Of a DNA stretch of 64,000 bases, positions 25,801-37,450 are shown piece after piece (the first letter of the stretch is position 1; the number at the start of each line of letters is the position of its first letter). The DNA comes from Adiantum capillus-veneris (Eukaryota > Streptophyta > Polypodiopsida > Polypodiales > Pteridaceae). Position numbers and translations under genes: made by a program. The notes beneath the pieces are model-generated. The model had not been told where the DNA came from and did not search any database. It saw only the letters and a program-made list of their open reading frames with translations. Location of the stretch: NCBI GenBank assembly GCA_014529385.2, contig CM043955.1, positions 143,291,640-143,355,639 of the forward strand, read 5' to 3'.

Positions 25801-26013
25801 TTAGCCGTAGCTAGCCAAGATTTGTGCTAAAAATAGCAGCACCCTTGTGCCGGTCGCTTTCTTCTGATTTGTTTCAGCTGTCGTGGATGGCTTTTTCCGA
25901 GCTTTTGGACCTGGGTCTTCTTGGCCCCCTTGATTCTTGCTTGTGAAGTCCGGACTTGTCCGGCAACTTACTTTGTTTCGAGCTTTGTCAAGGATCTTGA
26001 CCTGTTTAGGCAC
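25801..26013 (-). CDS. short basic ORF upstream of the accessory ORF
   Basis: 70 codons, Lys/Gln-rich (KARKKPSTTAETNQKKATGT), on the same strand and about 100 bp before the accessory ORF. It may be a leader peptide or chance. No family recognised. Confidence 0.25.
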   Translation of the reverse strand: MPKQVKILDKARNKVSCRTSPDFTSKNQGGQEDPGPKARKKPSTTAETNQKKATGTRVLLFLAQILASYG

Positions 26014-27703
26014 AGTAGTGGCTGTCGAAACTTACCACTATACTGCAATGACTCTTGGTTCTTGATGTAGATTCCTGGGTCGAGCTTGTTGACGTTCAGT
26101 TTAGCCACAATCTGCAAAAGTTAATTACCAAGACCTGGCTTTCACAATTATCACAGATCCTTGATCTACCTTTGATTACCACCCTTGCACCTTGAACTCA
26201 GAAGAGATATGCAAGGTTACTTTTAGCTAAATTAGCCTTAAGCTAGCACACAGAACTTTGTGCACCCCATGCACTGATTGGCTAGTTAAAGACTAGTGTT
26301 CGAAGTTCTCCAGAACTTGCGATTGATATCACAAAGCTGAGGGCTTTTCGTCTAGGCTAATCCACTGCAAAATTGTCGAGTGAATTGCTAATTTACACTA
26401 TGCCTCCGCTTGCTTTCACACCTTCTAGCGGGTGACCAGGGGTCTTCCCGAATGATAACTTCAATCTGCTAGAATTAGCAGCTTTTAATGGTCAATTAGA
26501 AGGTCTAGAGACCAATTTCGGTTTCAAACTTCAGTTTTCCAAAGGTGAAAAGCTCTCGTCCACTTGTGTCAGCTCTAGGTCAAATTAAGTGGCTTGAATC
26601 TAAGTGGCGGTCTCACTGCCCAATCTCTATCGGAAATTTCGGATTTACACTTAGCACAGGATTGCAAAAGTGCTAGCAAGAATGCTAATGAGATCCGGAA
26701 TCAGGGGATTAAAATCAAGATCCAAGTCTAGAATCTAGATTTGGCTGATGGTATCGTCAATAATTGGATCCCTAGTTCTTCTCGTAGGCACTTATTGTCG
26801 TATGTTGTCGTGAATGTCTATTTGCTTGTAGTGTCCGATAGGTGGTCACCAATGCTCCAGGTGAGTCTCCAGCTTCAATTGGTTCTCAAGCGCACCATGT
26901 GCAAGAAGTGTACTAAACAACTGGCAATGTGATCTAAAGCACGGGAATGCAAAACCCAAAAGTATGTCTCACAAGCACAGCTGATCAATCCAATGCTCTC
27001 CTCCAGGCTTAAATGTGCAAATTTATATAGCAAAAACTCTCAGTGTGATATGCACAATTGATCCCACAAAGTACACTCTCAAGTGCCAAAAATTTAGCAC
27101 AGTAGGCACGTCCAAGTTCCACTGATGTAGCCCTAAATGGCTAGGTAAGAGTCTATGTTATCGGACTCTATGTCGTGTGCACTCGATGTAGACTTAAGTG
27201 GTCACAGTGCATGCCAAATAACCTTAATCGCCTTCTAGGCTATGCTCGCAAGGAAGCAAGTAATGCGATAATCAAGTGCCAGGAGCAATGTTCAAGACTT
27301 CGTGTTAGATATGTCTGCACACCTTGTCAAGGAGAAGGTCACTAGTCTGAAAAATGCTCTACGTCAATTGATTCATTTAATTTCGGTGAATTGCTAAATC
27401 TAGCAATGCTTGACAGTTGTCGTTTGGCATGACAAAAAGAATCCTAGGGTGTCCGGTAACTGTTTCTATACCTTCTTTAACTCTTCAGCACTTGCTCGTG
27501 ATCAATCGTCTTTTCACTTTCCTCAATTCCTCATTCTTTTTATTTAATAACCGTCTCTCTTTCTCATATGTCACTAATATCACGACTTGCTCCAACCTCA
27601 CTTCCCACAAACACCTCAACCTGCTCCAACACTAGCCATAAAGGTGCACTTCTAAAGCGAAGGAGCGAAGTAAATGGGTAGATGTACGAGTCTTGACATA
27701 TCT
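26014..27703. other. element C leader, non-coding
   Basis: No convincing frame on either strand. As element C lies on the minus strand, this is part of the leader between PBS and first ORF, continued at 33002-35334 beyond the nested copia. Confidence 0.5.
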
Positions 27704-27708
27704 GTCAG
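27704..27708. repeat. target-site duplication GTCAG (left)
   Basis: GTCAG precedes the LTR at 27709 and is repeated at 32997-33001 after the other LTR. Confidence 0.95.
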
Positions 27709-27980
27709 TGTTGGCAATAAACAAATCCTAGTCTATTATTATTATCGAATATACCTATGTAAACTCATTAACGAATGAACACATCGAAGCGTCACAGCCT
27801 GAAATGAAAAGGCAGAACGCTTCCTGTAAATAACTAACGAACGCGAGCAATAAGATACAGAACTCGTTTACACAGATCAAGCTGTCATGTGTCAACTTCA
27901 TCGTCTCTGCAACTCTAATAAGATTCATACTTATGTTTTCTAGTCATACATCTATGTTCTGTTATATATAGTCGTCAACA
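27709..27980 (+). repeat. copia 1 5' LTR
   Basis: 272 bp, TGTTGGCAATAAAC...GTCGTCAACA, two mismatches to the 3' LTR. ATATATAG-type sequence near the end is AT-rich. The promoter and transcript start are expected here but cannot be placed. Confidence 0.97.
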
Positions 27981-27998
27981 TGGTATCAATCGCAGACG
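27981..27998 (+). other. copia 1 primer-binding site
   Basis: TGGTATCAATCGCAGACG directly follows the LTR. The first eight bases match the initiator-tRNA-Met site TGGTATCA common in plant copia elements. Confidence 0.85.
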
Positions 27999-28085
27999 AC
28001 TGCTAACTTTCTGCTCTCGTAGCCCTCTCGCTTCCTGCTGCTGCAGACTTCGCCTCTTGATTTGATCCGGACCTATCAAGAAGTC

Positions 28086-28708
28086 ATGGCTGCGGCATCA
28101 ACTTCCTCCACACACACAAAATTTTACCAAATCGAAAAGCTTCAGGGCAGTAATTATCTTCCGTGGAGTCTTCGCATCAAAATGGTCCTCGAGAAAGCTG
28201 GAAATTGGGAGGTCACCGATGGATCTGAACTTGACCCTGCAAAACAACCTATTGTAGCCGGTGCCCAACCTCCTACTGATGACAAGAAAGCGGCGTGGAA
28301 GAAGAAAGACCTCGAGGCCAGAATAGGGATCATCATGCACCTTGGTGATCGACAACTTCAACTTGTTCGAACACTGGAAACTGCCTACGAAATGTGGGAA
28401 CTTCTCATGACACAGTATCAACAAACCAATATTGTCTCCCGTGTCCTCATCCACAAACAACTCAATGAGATACAGATGGCTTCATACCCTACAACTGAGG
28501 CATTCCTTGAAGCTTGGCAGGCTGCCAAATACAATTTTTTGATTGCCGGACTCCACCACCCTGAGGAGGTCCAAGTAAATATTTTGCTTGCAGCTTTACC
28601 TGATTCATGGTAATCTTTTGTTTCTCAGCATGCTAATACACCTAACTTAAAGCTAACTACCTTGCTGGCAAATATAAGACAGGAAGATCAGATTCGGAAC
28701 AGGGGTAA
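28086..28708 (+). pseudogene. gag: copia 1 gag
   Basis: Start chosen at the ATG at 28086 (MAAASTSSTHTKFYQIEKLQ), followed by GSNYLPWSLRIKMVLEKAGN, the copia gag hallmark (W-x-x-x-M). LQLVRTLETAYEMWELLMTQ and LAALPDSW follow. A TAA at 28611-28613 interrupts the frame after PDSW, where a Glu codon would fit. The same frame then continues through SFVSQHANTPNLKLTTLLAN to about 28705, where a shift of one base is needed to enter the pol frame. Gag would form the virus-like particle. This copy is broken. Confidence 0.9.
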
Positions 28709-31600
28709 AACACCATAGCCTCCACAAGTACCCCTCTAATTACTCCTCAAGCCATGATTGCTGGTGGTTATCGCCCAAACTTCCGCTTTCGACCACGTCC
28801 ATTCAACCCTCGTCAATCCCAAATGTTTACTCCAACAACTCAACAAACTCGACCCGGAATGCGGACATCACGTCCTTCAATGCAACCGCTGTTCAATCCC
28901 TCTCGTTTTCGCAACTCAATGCGACCTTCTCCTTCCACCAATAATACTAATGCTCCTGTCTGTAATTTCTGCCATCGCAGAGGCCATACTGAGAGACAAT
29001 GTCGCACTAAAAGACGCCAATTTCGTAATGCTTCTAGCCCTCGACTGGATGCAAACTTGGCCTATTCTACTGATGATGTGACTGAAGATGTTACTACCAT
29101 GCACCTCTATGCTGCGATAGCCAGTCCACCTGGTGATGCTGATGCTTGGTACCTTGATACTGGTGCCACTCACCATATGACGGGCACCCAAGAGTGGTTA
29201 CACGACTACCAACCTACTTCATCTCTTGAGGTTCGCCTGGGAGATGATTCCTTATACCAAGCTGTTGGAAAAGGGGATTTACATTTGCAGCTACCTACGG
29301 GTGCTACTACTGTTGTTCCAAATGTGTACTATGTCCCCGGCTTAACGAAGCACCTTCTTTCTGTCAATGAACTGACAAGCCATGCTACTTCAGTGGAGTT
29401 TCAACACAACTTCTGTGTGATTAAAACTCCTTCTCCTTCTGGTGTTCCCACACACCTCATTTGTCCCAAGCGAGGACGTCTCTATCCCCTAGGATTGGCT
29501 GTTATTCGTCCTAGCATGGAGCTATATGCTGCTAATAGCACTCAAGATGAGGAGACCTTACTATGGCACTATCGGTTGGGTCATCCTCATGTACAAGCAA
29601 GGCGTACTCTAAAAACACACCATATGGTGGAAGGCTTTAATCCCAAACTGAGCCACATTTCCTTATGTGAGGCATGTATCTTTGGCAAGATGACCAGAAC
29701 CAAATTTCCTAGATCCAAGAGAAAGACTAAAGGAACCTTGGAACTTATTCATTCTGATTTATGTGGACCTATGCCCACCACTTCACTTACCGGCTCTTCT
29801 TACCTTCTCACGTTTATTGATGATTGGTCCAAGTACACTGTTCTGTACTTTCTCAAGAAGAAATCAAAAGTGCTTACTCATTTCAAGCACTACAAAACTT
29901 TTGTCGAGCGGCAGCTGAATAAGCAACTTCGAAGCATTCGCACCGACAATGGCGGTGAGTATATCTCGAATGAGTTTACAGCTTACTGTACTGAAGAGGG
30001 TATTTTCCATCAGTTTACAGTTCCCTACTCTCCCCAACAAAATGGGGTGGCTGAGAGAAATAATCGCACCCTGCTTAATGGGGTGCGCGCTATGATGCAA
30101 ACTGCGGGTCTTTCACAATCTTTCTGGGAAGAAGCTGCTGCTACAGCATGCTATGTACAAAACCGACTGCCTACTCGTACTTTGCCCAATAAAACTCCCT
30201 ACGAGCAATGGTATGGTGAGAAACCTGACGTTTCTAATATTCGTATATTTGGCACGCCTTGTTACACTCTAATTCCACCTGAGAAGCGTGACAAACTCTC
30301 CTCGCATGCTGAGCGAGGTATTCTCGTCGGATACGATGATCGTTTTGGAGTGAAAGGTTACCGCATCTATGACCCTAAAGCAAGAACATTCTTTTTCAGC
30401 AGAGATATTCTCTGCCAAGAACATTTGCTGATTGTAAGTCCTCATGGCAGTGAGCAACCGCCCCATACAACGACTAATGCTTCTCCTTGTGCTGGTCCCA
30501 GCCAATCTCATGTTACAGGCCCATCTTGGAGCTATGTTGAGACGTCTTCTACTGTACCACAACCTGCTCATATACCTGGTGAACCACCTCCACTAGTTGC
30601 TCCTCCTATCGCTCCAGTACTTGCATCTCAGCCTGTTACACCTGCTCGCCCAGAAGTGGTGTCTCCTGTCCTACTTTCCCCAATTGCTGGTCTTCGCCCA
30701 CATCCTTCCTCCCTTTCAATACCTCGGAGTCTTCATCATCATCAGGCTACTCATTCACACATGCCCTCTGAGAGGGTGTTACCTACTGCAATTCCGAGAG
30801 TTCCTCATAATCGATTTACACGTCTAAATTATGAATCTCCTATATTTAAACCCACAAATACCCCAAGCTCTTCTCGAGTTCAGTCTCATAGTAACTCAAG
30901 AGCTCATTTACCGTCTACACAACAGTCCACACATCCCACCCATACTACTTCTCAATCTCCTGAACCAATTGCTGAGTCCAGCCGTACTGAATCTTCTTCT
31001 TCTCTCGAGACTCTTCCTCCTAGGACTTGGCATATACAAGACATTCTCGCTGACCTTAACATTGTTACAGCACATTCATCAGGTGATTATTCAAATCGTG
31101 CTAGTTTTCCTGAGTACCTTGATGGCACTATTAATGTAACTGCTGCTCTTGCATCTCCTGAGGCCCACCTTTGGCGTGCGGCAATGGAGGCTGAGATGGC
31201 CTCTCTACAACATAACAACACCTGGGTATTGGTACCCCTTCCTCAAAATCGCAAACCTATTACCTGTAAGTGGCTTCTTTGGCATAAATATCGTCCTGAC
31301 GGCTCCATTGAGCGCTATAAAGCACGCCTTGTTGCTCATGGTTTCTCCCAAGAACCTGGAGTGGACTACTTTGATACTTTCTCCCCTACACTTCGCCTTG
31401 CCTCCTTACGGACTATAAGTGCTGTTGGAGTCCAATATGATTTGGAAATGCACCAAATGGATGTTGAAATTGCATTTCTCAATGGGGAACTTGAAGAAGA
31501 ACTATATATGGTTCAACCTCCCTATTTTGTCCATCCGGACTATCCTGCGTATGCTTGCCTACTCCTTCGCGCTCTGTATGGCCTAAAGCAATCTCCTTGA
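28709..31600 (+). pseudogene. pol: copia 1 pol: CCHC, protease, integrase, RT start
   Basis: Open from 28709 (first ATG 28754) to a TGA at 31598-31600. Numbered from that ATG: CCHC knuckle CNFCHRRGHTERQC at 70-83; protease WYLDTGATHHMTG near 131-143 (catalytic D134); pre-integrase LLWHYRLGHPH near 268; integrase catalytic D334 (HSDLCGP), D397 (RTDNGGEY) and E433 (NGVAERNN), with exactly 35 residues between the last two. A Pro/Ser-rich linker spans about 560-760. RT begins near 800 (NTWVLVPLPQ, KARLVAHGFSQ). The TGA follows LKQSP, where CGA (Arg) is expected, fitting a CpG transition. Confidence 0.95.
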
Positions 31601-32701
31601 CAATGGAATGCTCGATTTCATTCCTTTATGCAATCAATACACCTCCGCCGACTCCAAACTGATGTTTCTGTTTACTTTCGACGAAATGGCTCACATTTTG
31701 TCATCCTCGCACTCTATGTGGATGACATCATCTTGCTGGCAACCTCTCTTCCCACAATGAACCAAGTAAAAAGGGAACTTACTGATCAATTTCACATGAG
31801 TGATGGGGGGGAACTTAGTTACATCTTAGGCATGCAAGTACTTAGGCATCGCCCAACACATACATTGCATATCACTCAAGCAAAATTTGCAGAAGATATA
31901 GTGAGGAAATTTAACACTAATATGCAAAAGCATTGCTGGACACCACTACCACTCATACGACAAGGAACCTATAACTTACTAAATACAAATAAAGCATTAT
32001 GGGTACATGATCCTCTTTCTAAAGAATTTAGAAGCATTCTTGGAAGTATTCGCTACCTAGTTACATGCACTCGTCTTGATCTTGCTTATGCATCCGGCAT
32101 GCTCTCACGCTATATGCACTCTCCGCGACATGAACATCTCATGCTTGCTGAACGATTGCTGCAATATGTAAACACAACGCGTGATTTTGGTATTACCTTT
32201 AAAAGAGATAATACACTCAATGGTATTCAAGTTACAGGCTATACAGATGCTGATTGGGCAACAGATAGAAAGTCGAGACATTCAATTGGTGGGTTTGTAT
32301 TTCTTCTATCGGGTGGCGCTATATCTTGGAAGAGTAAGCGTCAAGCAACAATCTCCCTATCAAGTACTGAATCTGAGTACAAGGCAGCTTCTGAAGCAAC
32401 AAAGGAAGCATTGTGGATCAAGAACTTTCTAACTGAACTTGGTTTCTTTGTGAATATTCCAATCACTATATATTCAGATTCTATGTCTGCGATAGAATCA
32501 TCCAGGAAGGCTAGACAATCTGATAAACTTAAGCATATTGACATTGCTAACCATTTTGTGAGGGAGCAGGTTGAAGCAAGAAATATTACACTGGTCTACA
32601 AGCCAACTAAGGAAAATGCTGCTGACATTTTTACAAAGAGCCTTAGTGCACCGCAACACTACAAATGTGCAAAGACTTCAGGGATGGAGTTTACAGAATA
32701 A
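31601..32701 (+). pseudogene. pol: copia 1 pol: RT catalytic part and RNase H
   Basis: Continues in the same frame after the TGA. RT has the YVDD box in ILALYVDDIILLATS (YVDD at 31715-31726) and SYILGMQVLRH. The RNase H region has GYTDADWATDRKSRHSIGGF, GGAISWKSKRQATISLSSTE, SEYKAASEATKEALWIK and the closing ADIFTKSLS. It ends at the stop 32699-32701, a few bases before the polypurine tract. Catalytic residues look intact; only the upstream stop separates it from the rest of pol. Confidence 0.95.
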
Positions 32702-32712
32702 TTGAGTATTTG

Positions 32713-32724
32713 TTTATGGGGGGG
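32713..32724 (+). other. copia 1 polypurine tract
   Basis: TTTATGGGGGGG immediately before the 3' LTR start at 32725. Confidence 0.85.
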
Positions 32725-32996
32725 TGTTGGCAATAAACAAATCCTAGTCTATTATTATTATCGAATATACCTATGTAAACTCATTAACGAATGAACACAT
32801 CGAAGCGTCACAACCTGAAATGAAAAGGCAGAACGCTTCCTGTAAATAACTAACGAACGCGAGCAATAAGATACAGAACTCGTTTACACAGATCAAGCTG
32901 TCATGTGTCAACTTCATCGTCTCTGCAACTCTGATAAGATTCATACTTATGTTTTCTAGTCATACATCTATGTTCTGTTATATATAGTCGTCAACA
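32725..32996 (+). repeat. copia 1 3' LTR
   Basis: 272 bp, identical to 27709-27980 except at 32813 and 32933. It is followed by GTCAG, the target duplication. Confidence 0.97.
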
Positions 32997-33001
32997 GTCA
33001 G

Positions 33002-35334
33002 CTCGTCCTCGAGAAGCATGGGTGAATGCCACGGTGAAAGGGTGTGCACATGGATGGGTCTTCTAGCCGGAGCGTCGCGAATCAAAGGACTTGTGCTATT
33101 GTCACAATGGTTAGCTTCTTAGGTGATTTCCACTGAATTTTGCCTCACAAGTCAAGAACATATGCGAAAAGCATGTCAAGTCATTCACCCTAAACATTCT
33201 CCAAACTGCCATAGCAAGGTGTATTTATACATGTATGTAGGGGTTGAAGGAGGGGAGAAAGGTGAGCAGTCGGGAAGATAAGAGGGTAGGGACCGTAGGT
33301 GAAGTGAGAGCATGGGAGTAAGTCAATGTAGGATGTCAAGGAAAAGCAATAAAAATAACTGCCAGCATAGATGGTCAAGGGGCACGTAGGCAAGGGTGGT
33401 TAATGGAATGCAGAAGTGTAGGATGTCTCCACTTTATCCAAGCGTAGGACGTGAGCAATCAGTGGAGGGCGGGCCAAGCCAAAAGAGCCTCCGATAATAG
33501 GCATGTGCAGTGTTGGAAAAAAAACTGGGGTCTAGTGGGGAAATATGGGCTGAGGTTGAACGTGTAGGAGAAGAGAGCCGTAGGAGAAGAGGGACCCAGG
33601 GGTGGTGTCTGGCATAGGTTGGGTGGGGGAAAGGGCGTAGGAAGAAGAAAATAAAAGCACGTAAGAGAAGGGGTACGTAGGGGAAATAACTAGTCCAAGG
33701 ATTGTTGCAGCGCCGAATGCGGAACGTAGGACAAGGCTAGTGGTGTGTGGTGGTTGGTGGGAGGTAGATGCGGACGCGTCAATCACGGGTAGCAGAGCGC
33801 ATGGGTAGAGCGGGGCCCGGGTCAACGAGGGGGTGGGTGAGTGTTTTCAGCGCACAGGCCGCAGGGATGAAGTATGGGAAGGGTTAACAAAAAATTCAAA
33901 CAAAAAAGAAAATTAAAATAAAACCCAATACTAAAATTTAAAAATTATCATACACACAAATACAAAATATGTACAATAATTAATAAAAAAATCTAAAATT
34001 TACTAAAAAATCTAAAAGAAAATAGAAAAATTAATTAAATTAAATGCCAATTTAAAGTAATTTTTAGGCAATTAATTAGCAAAAAATGCAAAGAAATTAC
34101 CAAAAATAGCCTTTTTTTTTGAAAAATACCAACAATATTTTGCACTTCCCAAGCTACGCGACCATTCAAACATATTCACAAAATCATAAAACCATTTTTC
34201 GGCATTGCAGCAAACATGCGTCACGGTCCCGTCACGGTCATTTGAAAATGCAATTTTCGTTCAAAAATTGATCCAAAAATTAGCAACTTTTGCACATCAA
34301 CACCACACATTTGAATCAGCATTTTGACATGAGCAAACATCAAATCAACCACGATTAATCGACTGCAAACAAGCACTTTTGCATCGAAAACTGCACATCC
34401 GCATACACAGCTATTTTTGACCAAATTTCTGCAGCATAACGGCGCTATAATGGCATCAAAAAATCTGAATCATAACCATACACAAACTATAAGCAACCAT
34501 ATGCTTTAACACATCAAAATTGGCAACCAATTTGCACCAAATCTGCACCACTTTTTGCACATCCGTCTACACACAGACGGGCATAACCTGCACACAAATT
34601 TGCACAAAATTTGTGCACCAAGCACTTGACCAAAACTTGAAAAAATGTCAGAATATGACCATCAATTTCATCACACAATTGCATCAATTATTCGCCGATT
34701 AATCCGCTTGCAAATGAAGGCTACACACGCGTGTGTGTATCCACTACCGCTTCACCGCAAATTCCCTACAAACGGATATCATAAATTCCATGAGTAGCAT
34801 CAAATTCCATCACATCGAGCACACAAACACATTGAGCACACAAACACATTGGGCACACATCATAATCATGATTCAAATCAGCACCAAAGAAAATGCCCAA
34901 TTATTAGTGTGTAATTAGCAAAAAAGTTAGTGACCGGTAGTCAACTTTGGAAGCACACAACGGGAAAACGAAGCACAATTAGGACGCATTCACCACATAA
35001 GAATGTAGCCAACACACCTAATTTCACTCCTACATATGTGTGTCACCACAAATTACTTGCCGATTAGCGGGAAATTAAGCCCAAAGTTAGTGAAAATTAG
35101 AAAAATTAGAGAGTTAGAAAGTCAAAAATTAGTGAGAAAATCAAGCAATTAGCAATGTGTGTGGGGTGTTTTGTGTCACACAAACCATAATCAACGCTTT
35201 TCCATGCATCAATCACTCCCATTGCAAACCAAATTTTTGACACGCACAAACCAAAACCAAGAAAATTAGGGAAGGATTAAGAGAAATTAGACTCTTCTAA
35301 TCACTCTAATGGCACCTCTAGCTTAGGCAATCGT
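33002..35334. other. element C leader, non-coding
   Basis: Continuation of the element C leader. 33180-33840 is GC-richer, with recurrent CGTAGG motifs. 33880-34100 is very A-rich. 34810-34860 has three short CACATTGRGCACACA-like repeats. Open frames here are short and unrecognised. Confidence 0.55.
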
Positions 35335-35351
35335 CCCTGGCAACGGCGCCA
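35335..35351 (-). other. element C primer-binding site
   Basis: The minus strand reads TGGCGCCGTTGCCAGGG one base inside the 5' LTR. It resembles the TGGCGCCGTTGCCGGGG site common in plant Ty3 Athila/Tat-type elements and usually attributed to tRNA-Asp (from memory). Confidence 0.88.
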
Positions 35352-35352
35352 A

Positions 35353-36365
35353 TGTTGGTGTGCGCCATAGTATAGTGGATGCTACCAACATAATTTGTCA
35401 ATCCACGGATGAGTATGATCTGGCTAGGGCATGGAAACACACAACACACGCTTGTGCGTGCCACATAGAGAAATTAGAGCAAGAATCCTACGCAGTTAGA
35501 GAGCTAATGGTCTAGGAGATGAAGACACACATGGTCTTGCTACGTTCTAGCATGCTACCACTCTACATATCAGCCTAATCTCTCTCACACACACGAGCTT
35601 AATCATGCTCATAGCTCTCTAATCAAGCATACACGAGTGCAGACAAGTGTAGCCAAGACACACACGAACACACATGGACTACAACAATCCACACACATTG
35701 AGAAGCATGCTTAACAGGAGAGGGAACTTGATTGAAGTAAGCGACTAACACACAAAATCAGCCATTAATCATGTATTAATCAAGCACGGATTACATCAAT
35801 GTGGAAATGAGAGAGAAAGAGATAGAGTCTAGCTGTGCATGACGCGAGATACACCATTGTATACGTGTAGAAAGCTTGAGAACTCCATAGCCATCTCCTT
35901 CTTCACAGGTCTTCTCTTGCAAGAAGCTCTAGAGTCTAAAATATGAGAATGAGGTTCACATTTGTGACTTTCACTTATATACTTCCTAGGCTTTTTAGAA
36001 GTGGTCGGGCGCCCAAATGGCCAGACTCACTTATCTGCTGTCTATGTTGCCTAGGCTTCTAAGATTAGCACAAATGTTACCATTCGGAACCCACATGGAG
36101 CCCAAAACATATTTACAATACGCTCTTACGGTCATTTGACGGGAAATTACATAAATCATAAGTGGTCATAAGTGGTCGTCGACGTTGACCGTTACTCCAT
36201 CTGAGAGCATCTAAAGCTTCTCTTCTCCGCATCTTCCAATGATCTTCACTTCATCTGCATCCTAGCTTCATATCCGCATCATCCGGTATCACCAACACTT
36301 ACTAAAAATAGTAAATTTGTCATAGGCACTTGTGGAAAAGTCCTGTTGACCACTGCTGGTTAACA
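35353..36365 (-). repeat. element C 5' LTR
   Basis: 1013 bp with plus-strand ends TGTTGGTGTG... and ...GGTTAACA. Matches 19476-20506. It carries a small local duplication (ATAAGTGGTC twice near 36160) absent from the other copy. It is followed by CATGC. Confidence 0.95.
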
Positions 36366-36370
36366 CATGC

Positions 36371-37450
36371 TTCAGTCCACTCAAAGTGTATAATCAAGCT
36401 ATACATGGGTTTTTCAATTATAGCATACATGTAAATGAATCGTCTGTAATATCCACAATGACCCATGACGGCTTGAACTCCCTTGACTGTTGTTGGTCTA
36501 GACAAATCATCAATGACATGAATCAATAGCTATGCCATTTTTTGACACTTTATGTCCAAGAATGTTTCCTTGTCTACCCATGAATGTGCACTTTTCAGGA
36601 TTTAGGAAAATCCTATAAAGTCTACAGTTTTTGAATACCTTTTTGAGATATTCAAAATGATCAGCTCAGATTGATGAATGTACACATAGATCATCCATAT
36701 AAACTTCCAAGAATTTCCTAAGATATTCTTTAAAAGCATGACTCATCAAACTTTGAAATGTGGCAGGAGCATTATACCTATCATCCCATTGCAATGGATC
36801 ATGCTTTGCCACTTGTTGTAATGGATAAAGGAGGTGCGAAGACAATCTTTGAAATGTGCCTATTGGGTTATGCCTTTTGGTTAACCCAAAAGGCATAACC
36901 CAATATGCAAAAATACCCCATTCCATTGCAAAAGCAGTTTTATGCTGATCTTTTGGGTCAACCAAAAGTTGATTGTATCCCAAAAATCCATCTAAGAAGC
37001 TGTAAGCTTCTTTACCTGCAACTCGTTCTAACACATGCTCAGTGATTGAAAGAGGAAAGTTGTCTCTAATGGTAGCTTCATTCACTTTCTTGAGGTTGAC
37101 ACACACTCGTAATTTTCCATTGTTCTTGGGTACTACCACAATTGGAGACACCCAATCTGTGTGTTCAATTTCATAAATGAATTCGGCTTCCTTTAGTTTT
37201 TCAATCTCTTCTTTAATTTTCTTGGCAAATGTTTCATTATATGTGTATGGCCTTTATCTACTTGGTTTGCATCATCTCTCGTGGGTATGGTATGTTGACA
37301 TATTTTTCGATCAACACCCTTGAGATCCTTGTAAGACCAAGCAAAGACATCTCGGTATTCTTTTAGCAAGCTTAACAAAAGCTCTTCTTCTTCTTTTGTT
37401 AGGTCATTTGCAATGTAGGCAGGCCTAGGGTCTTCTCTTGGTTCAGCCAA
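36371..37450 (-). pseudogene. pol: element B reverse transcriptase (5' part of split gene)
   Basis: On the minus strand: AYIANDLTKEEEELLLSLLK and YRDVFAWSYKDLKGVDRKI (37300-37400); a short gap; MSPIVVVPKNNGKLRVCVNL (37090-37151); SFLDGFLGYNQLLVDP (about 36970); WVMPFGLT (about 36890). After an insertion follow NAPATFQSLMSHAFKEYL and the catalytic box KFLEVYMDDLCVHS (about 36680). GHCGYYRRFIYMYAIIEKPM and HFEWTEA lead to the break at 36370, where element C is inserted. The insertion between VMPFGLT and NAPATFQ contains a perfect palindrome (36861-36905). Confidence 0.9.
36861..36905. repeat. 45-bp palindrome inside the RT gene
   Basis: Perfect 20-bp arms, TATTGGGTTATGCCTTTTGG and its reverse complement, around TTAAC. 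One arm encodes the conserved RT motif VMPFGLT, so the other arm is an inverted copy of RT sequence. It begins an in-frame insertion of roughly 110 bp that separates VMPFGLT from NAPATFQ. Confidence 0.93.

Larger units (their letters stand above)
27709..32996 (+). mobile_element. young full-length Ty1/copia element (copia 1)
   Basis: A 5288-bp element inside element C, bounded by GTCAG duplications. It has two 272-bp LTRs (TGTTGG...CAACA), a PBS, gag, CCHC, protease, integrase, RT and RNase H in copia order, and a G-rich polypurine tract. The LTRs differ at two positions (27797/32813 and 27917/32933), both A/G. The insertion is therefore recent, yet the coding region has two in-frame stops and a frameshift. 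Confidence 0.97.
19476..36365 (-). mobile_element. large RT-less LTR retroelement (element C)
   Basis: A 16.9-kb element (about 11.6 kb without the nested copia) with LTRs of 1031 and 1013 bp, a perfect 5-bp duplication (CATGC), a TGGCGCC-type PBS next to the right LTR and a purine-rich tract (minus strand) next to the left LTR. It therefore lies on the minus strand. No protease, RT, RNase H or integrase is seen in its own sequence. It contains a minus-strand accessory ORF (24070-25697) and a plus-strand gag-like fragment (22761-24166). This is the build of a large non-autonomous derivative (LARD-like) moved in trans by a gypsy element. LTRs differ by roughly 4-6% by eye, plus indels. Confidence 0.92.

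Noticed and set aside
31598-31600. Programmed stop readthrough between copia 1 integrase and RT
   Set aside because: Copia elements do not normally place a stop within RT. CGA to TGA is a common CpG change, and other lesions are present.
19476-36365. Endogenous pararetrovirus or other viral insert
   Set aside because: Clear LTRs, PBS, polypurine tract and a 5-bp duplication identify an LTR retroelement. No movement- or coat-protein-like reading was seen.
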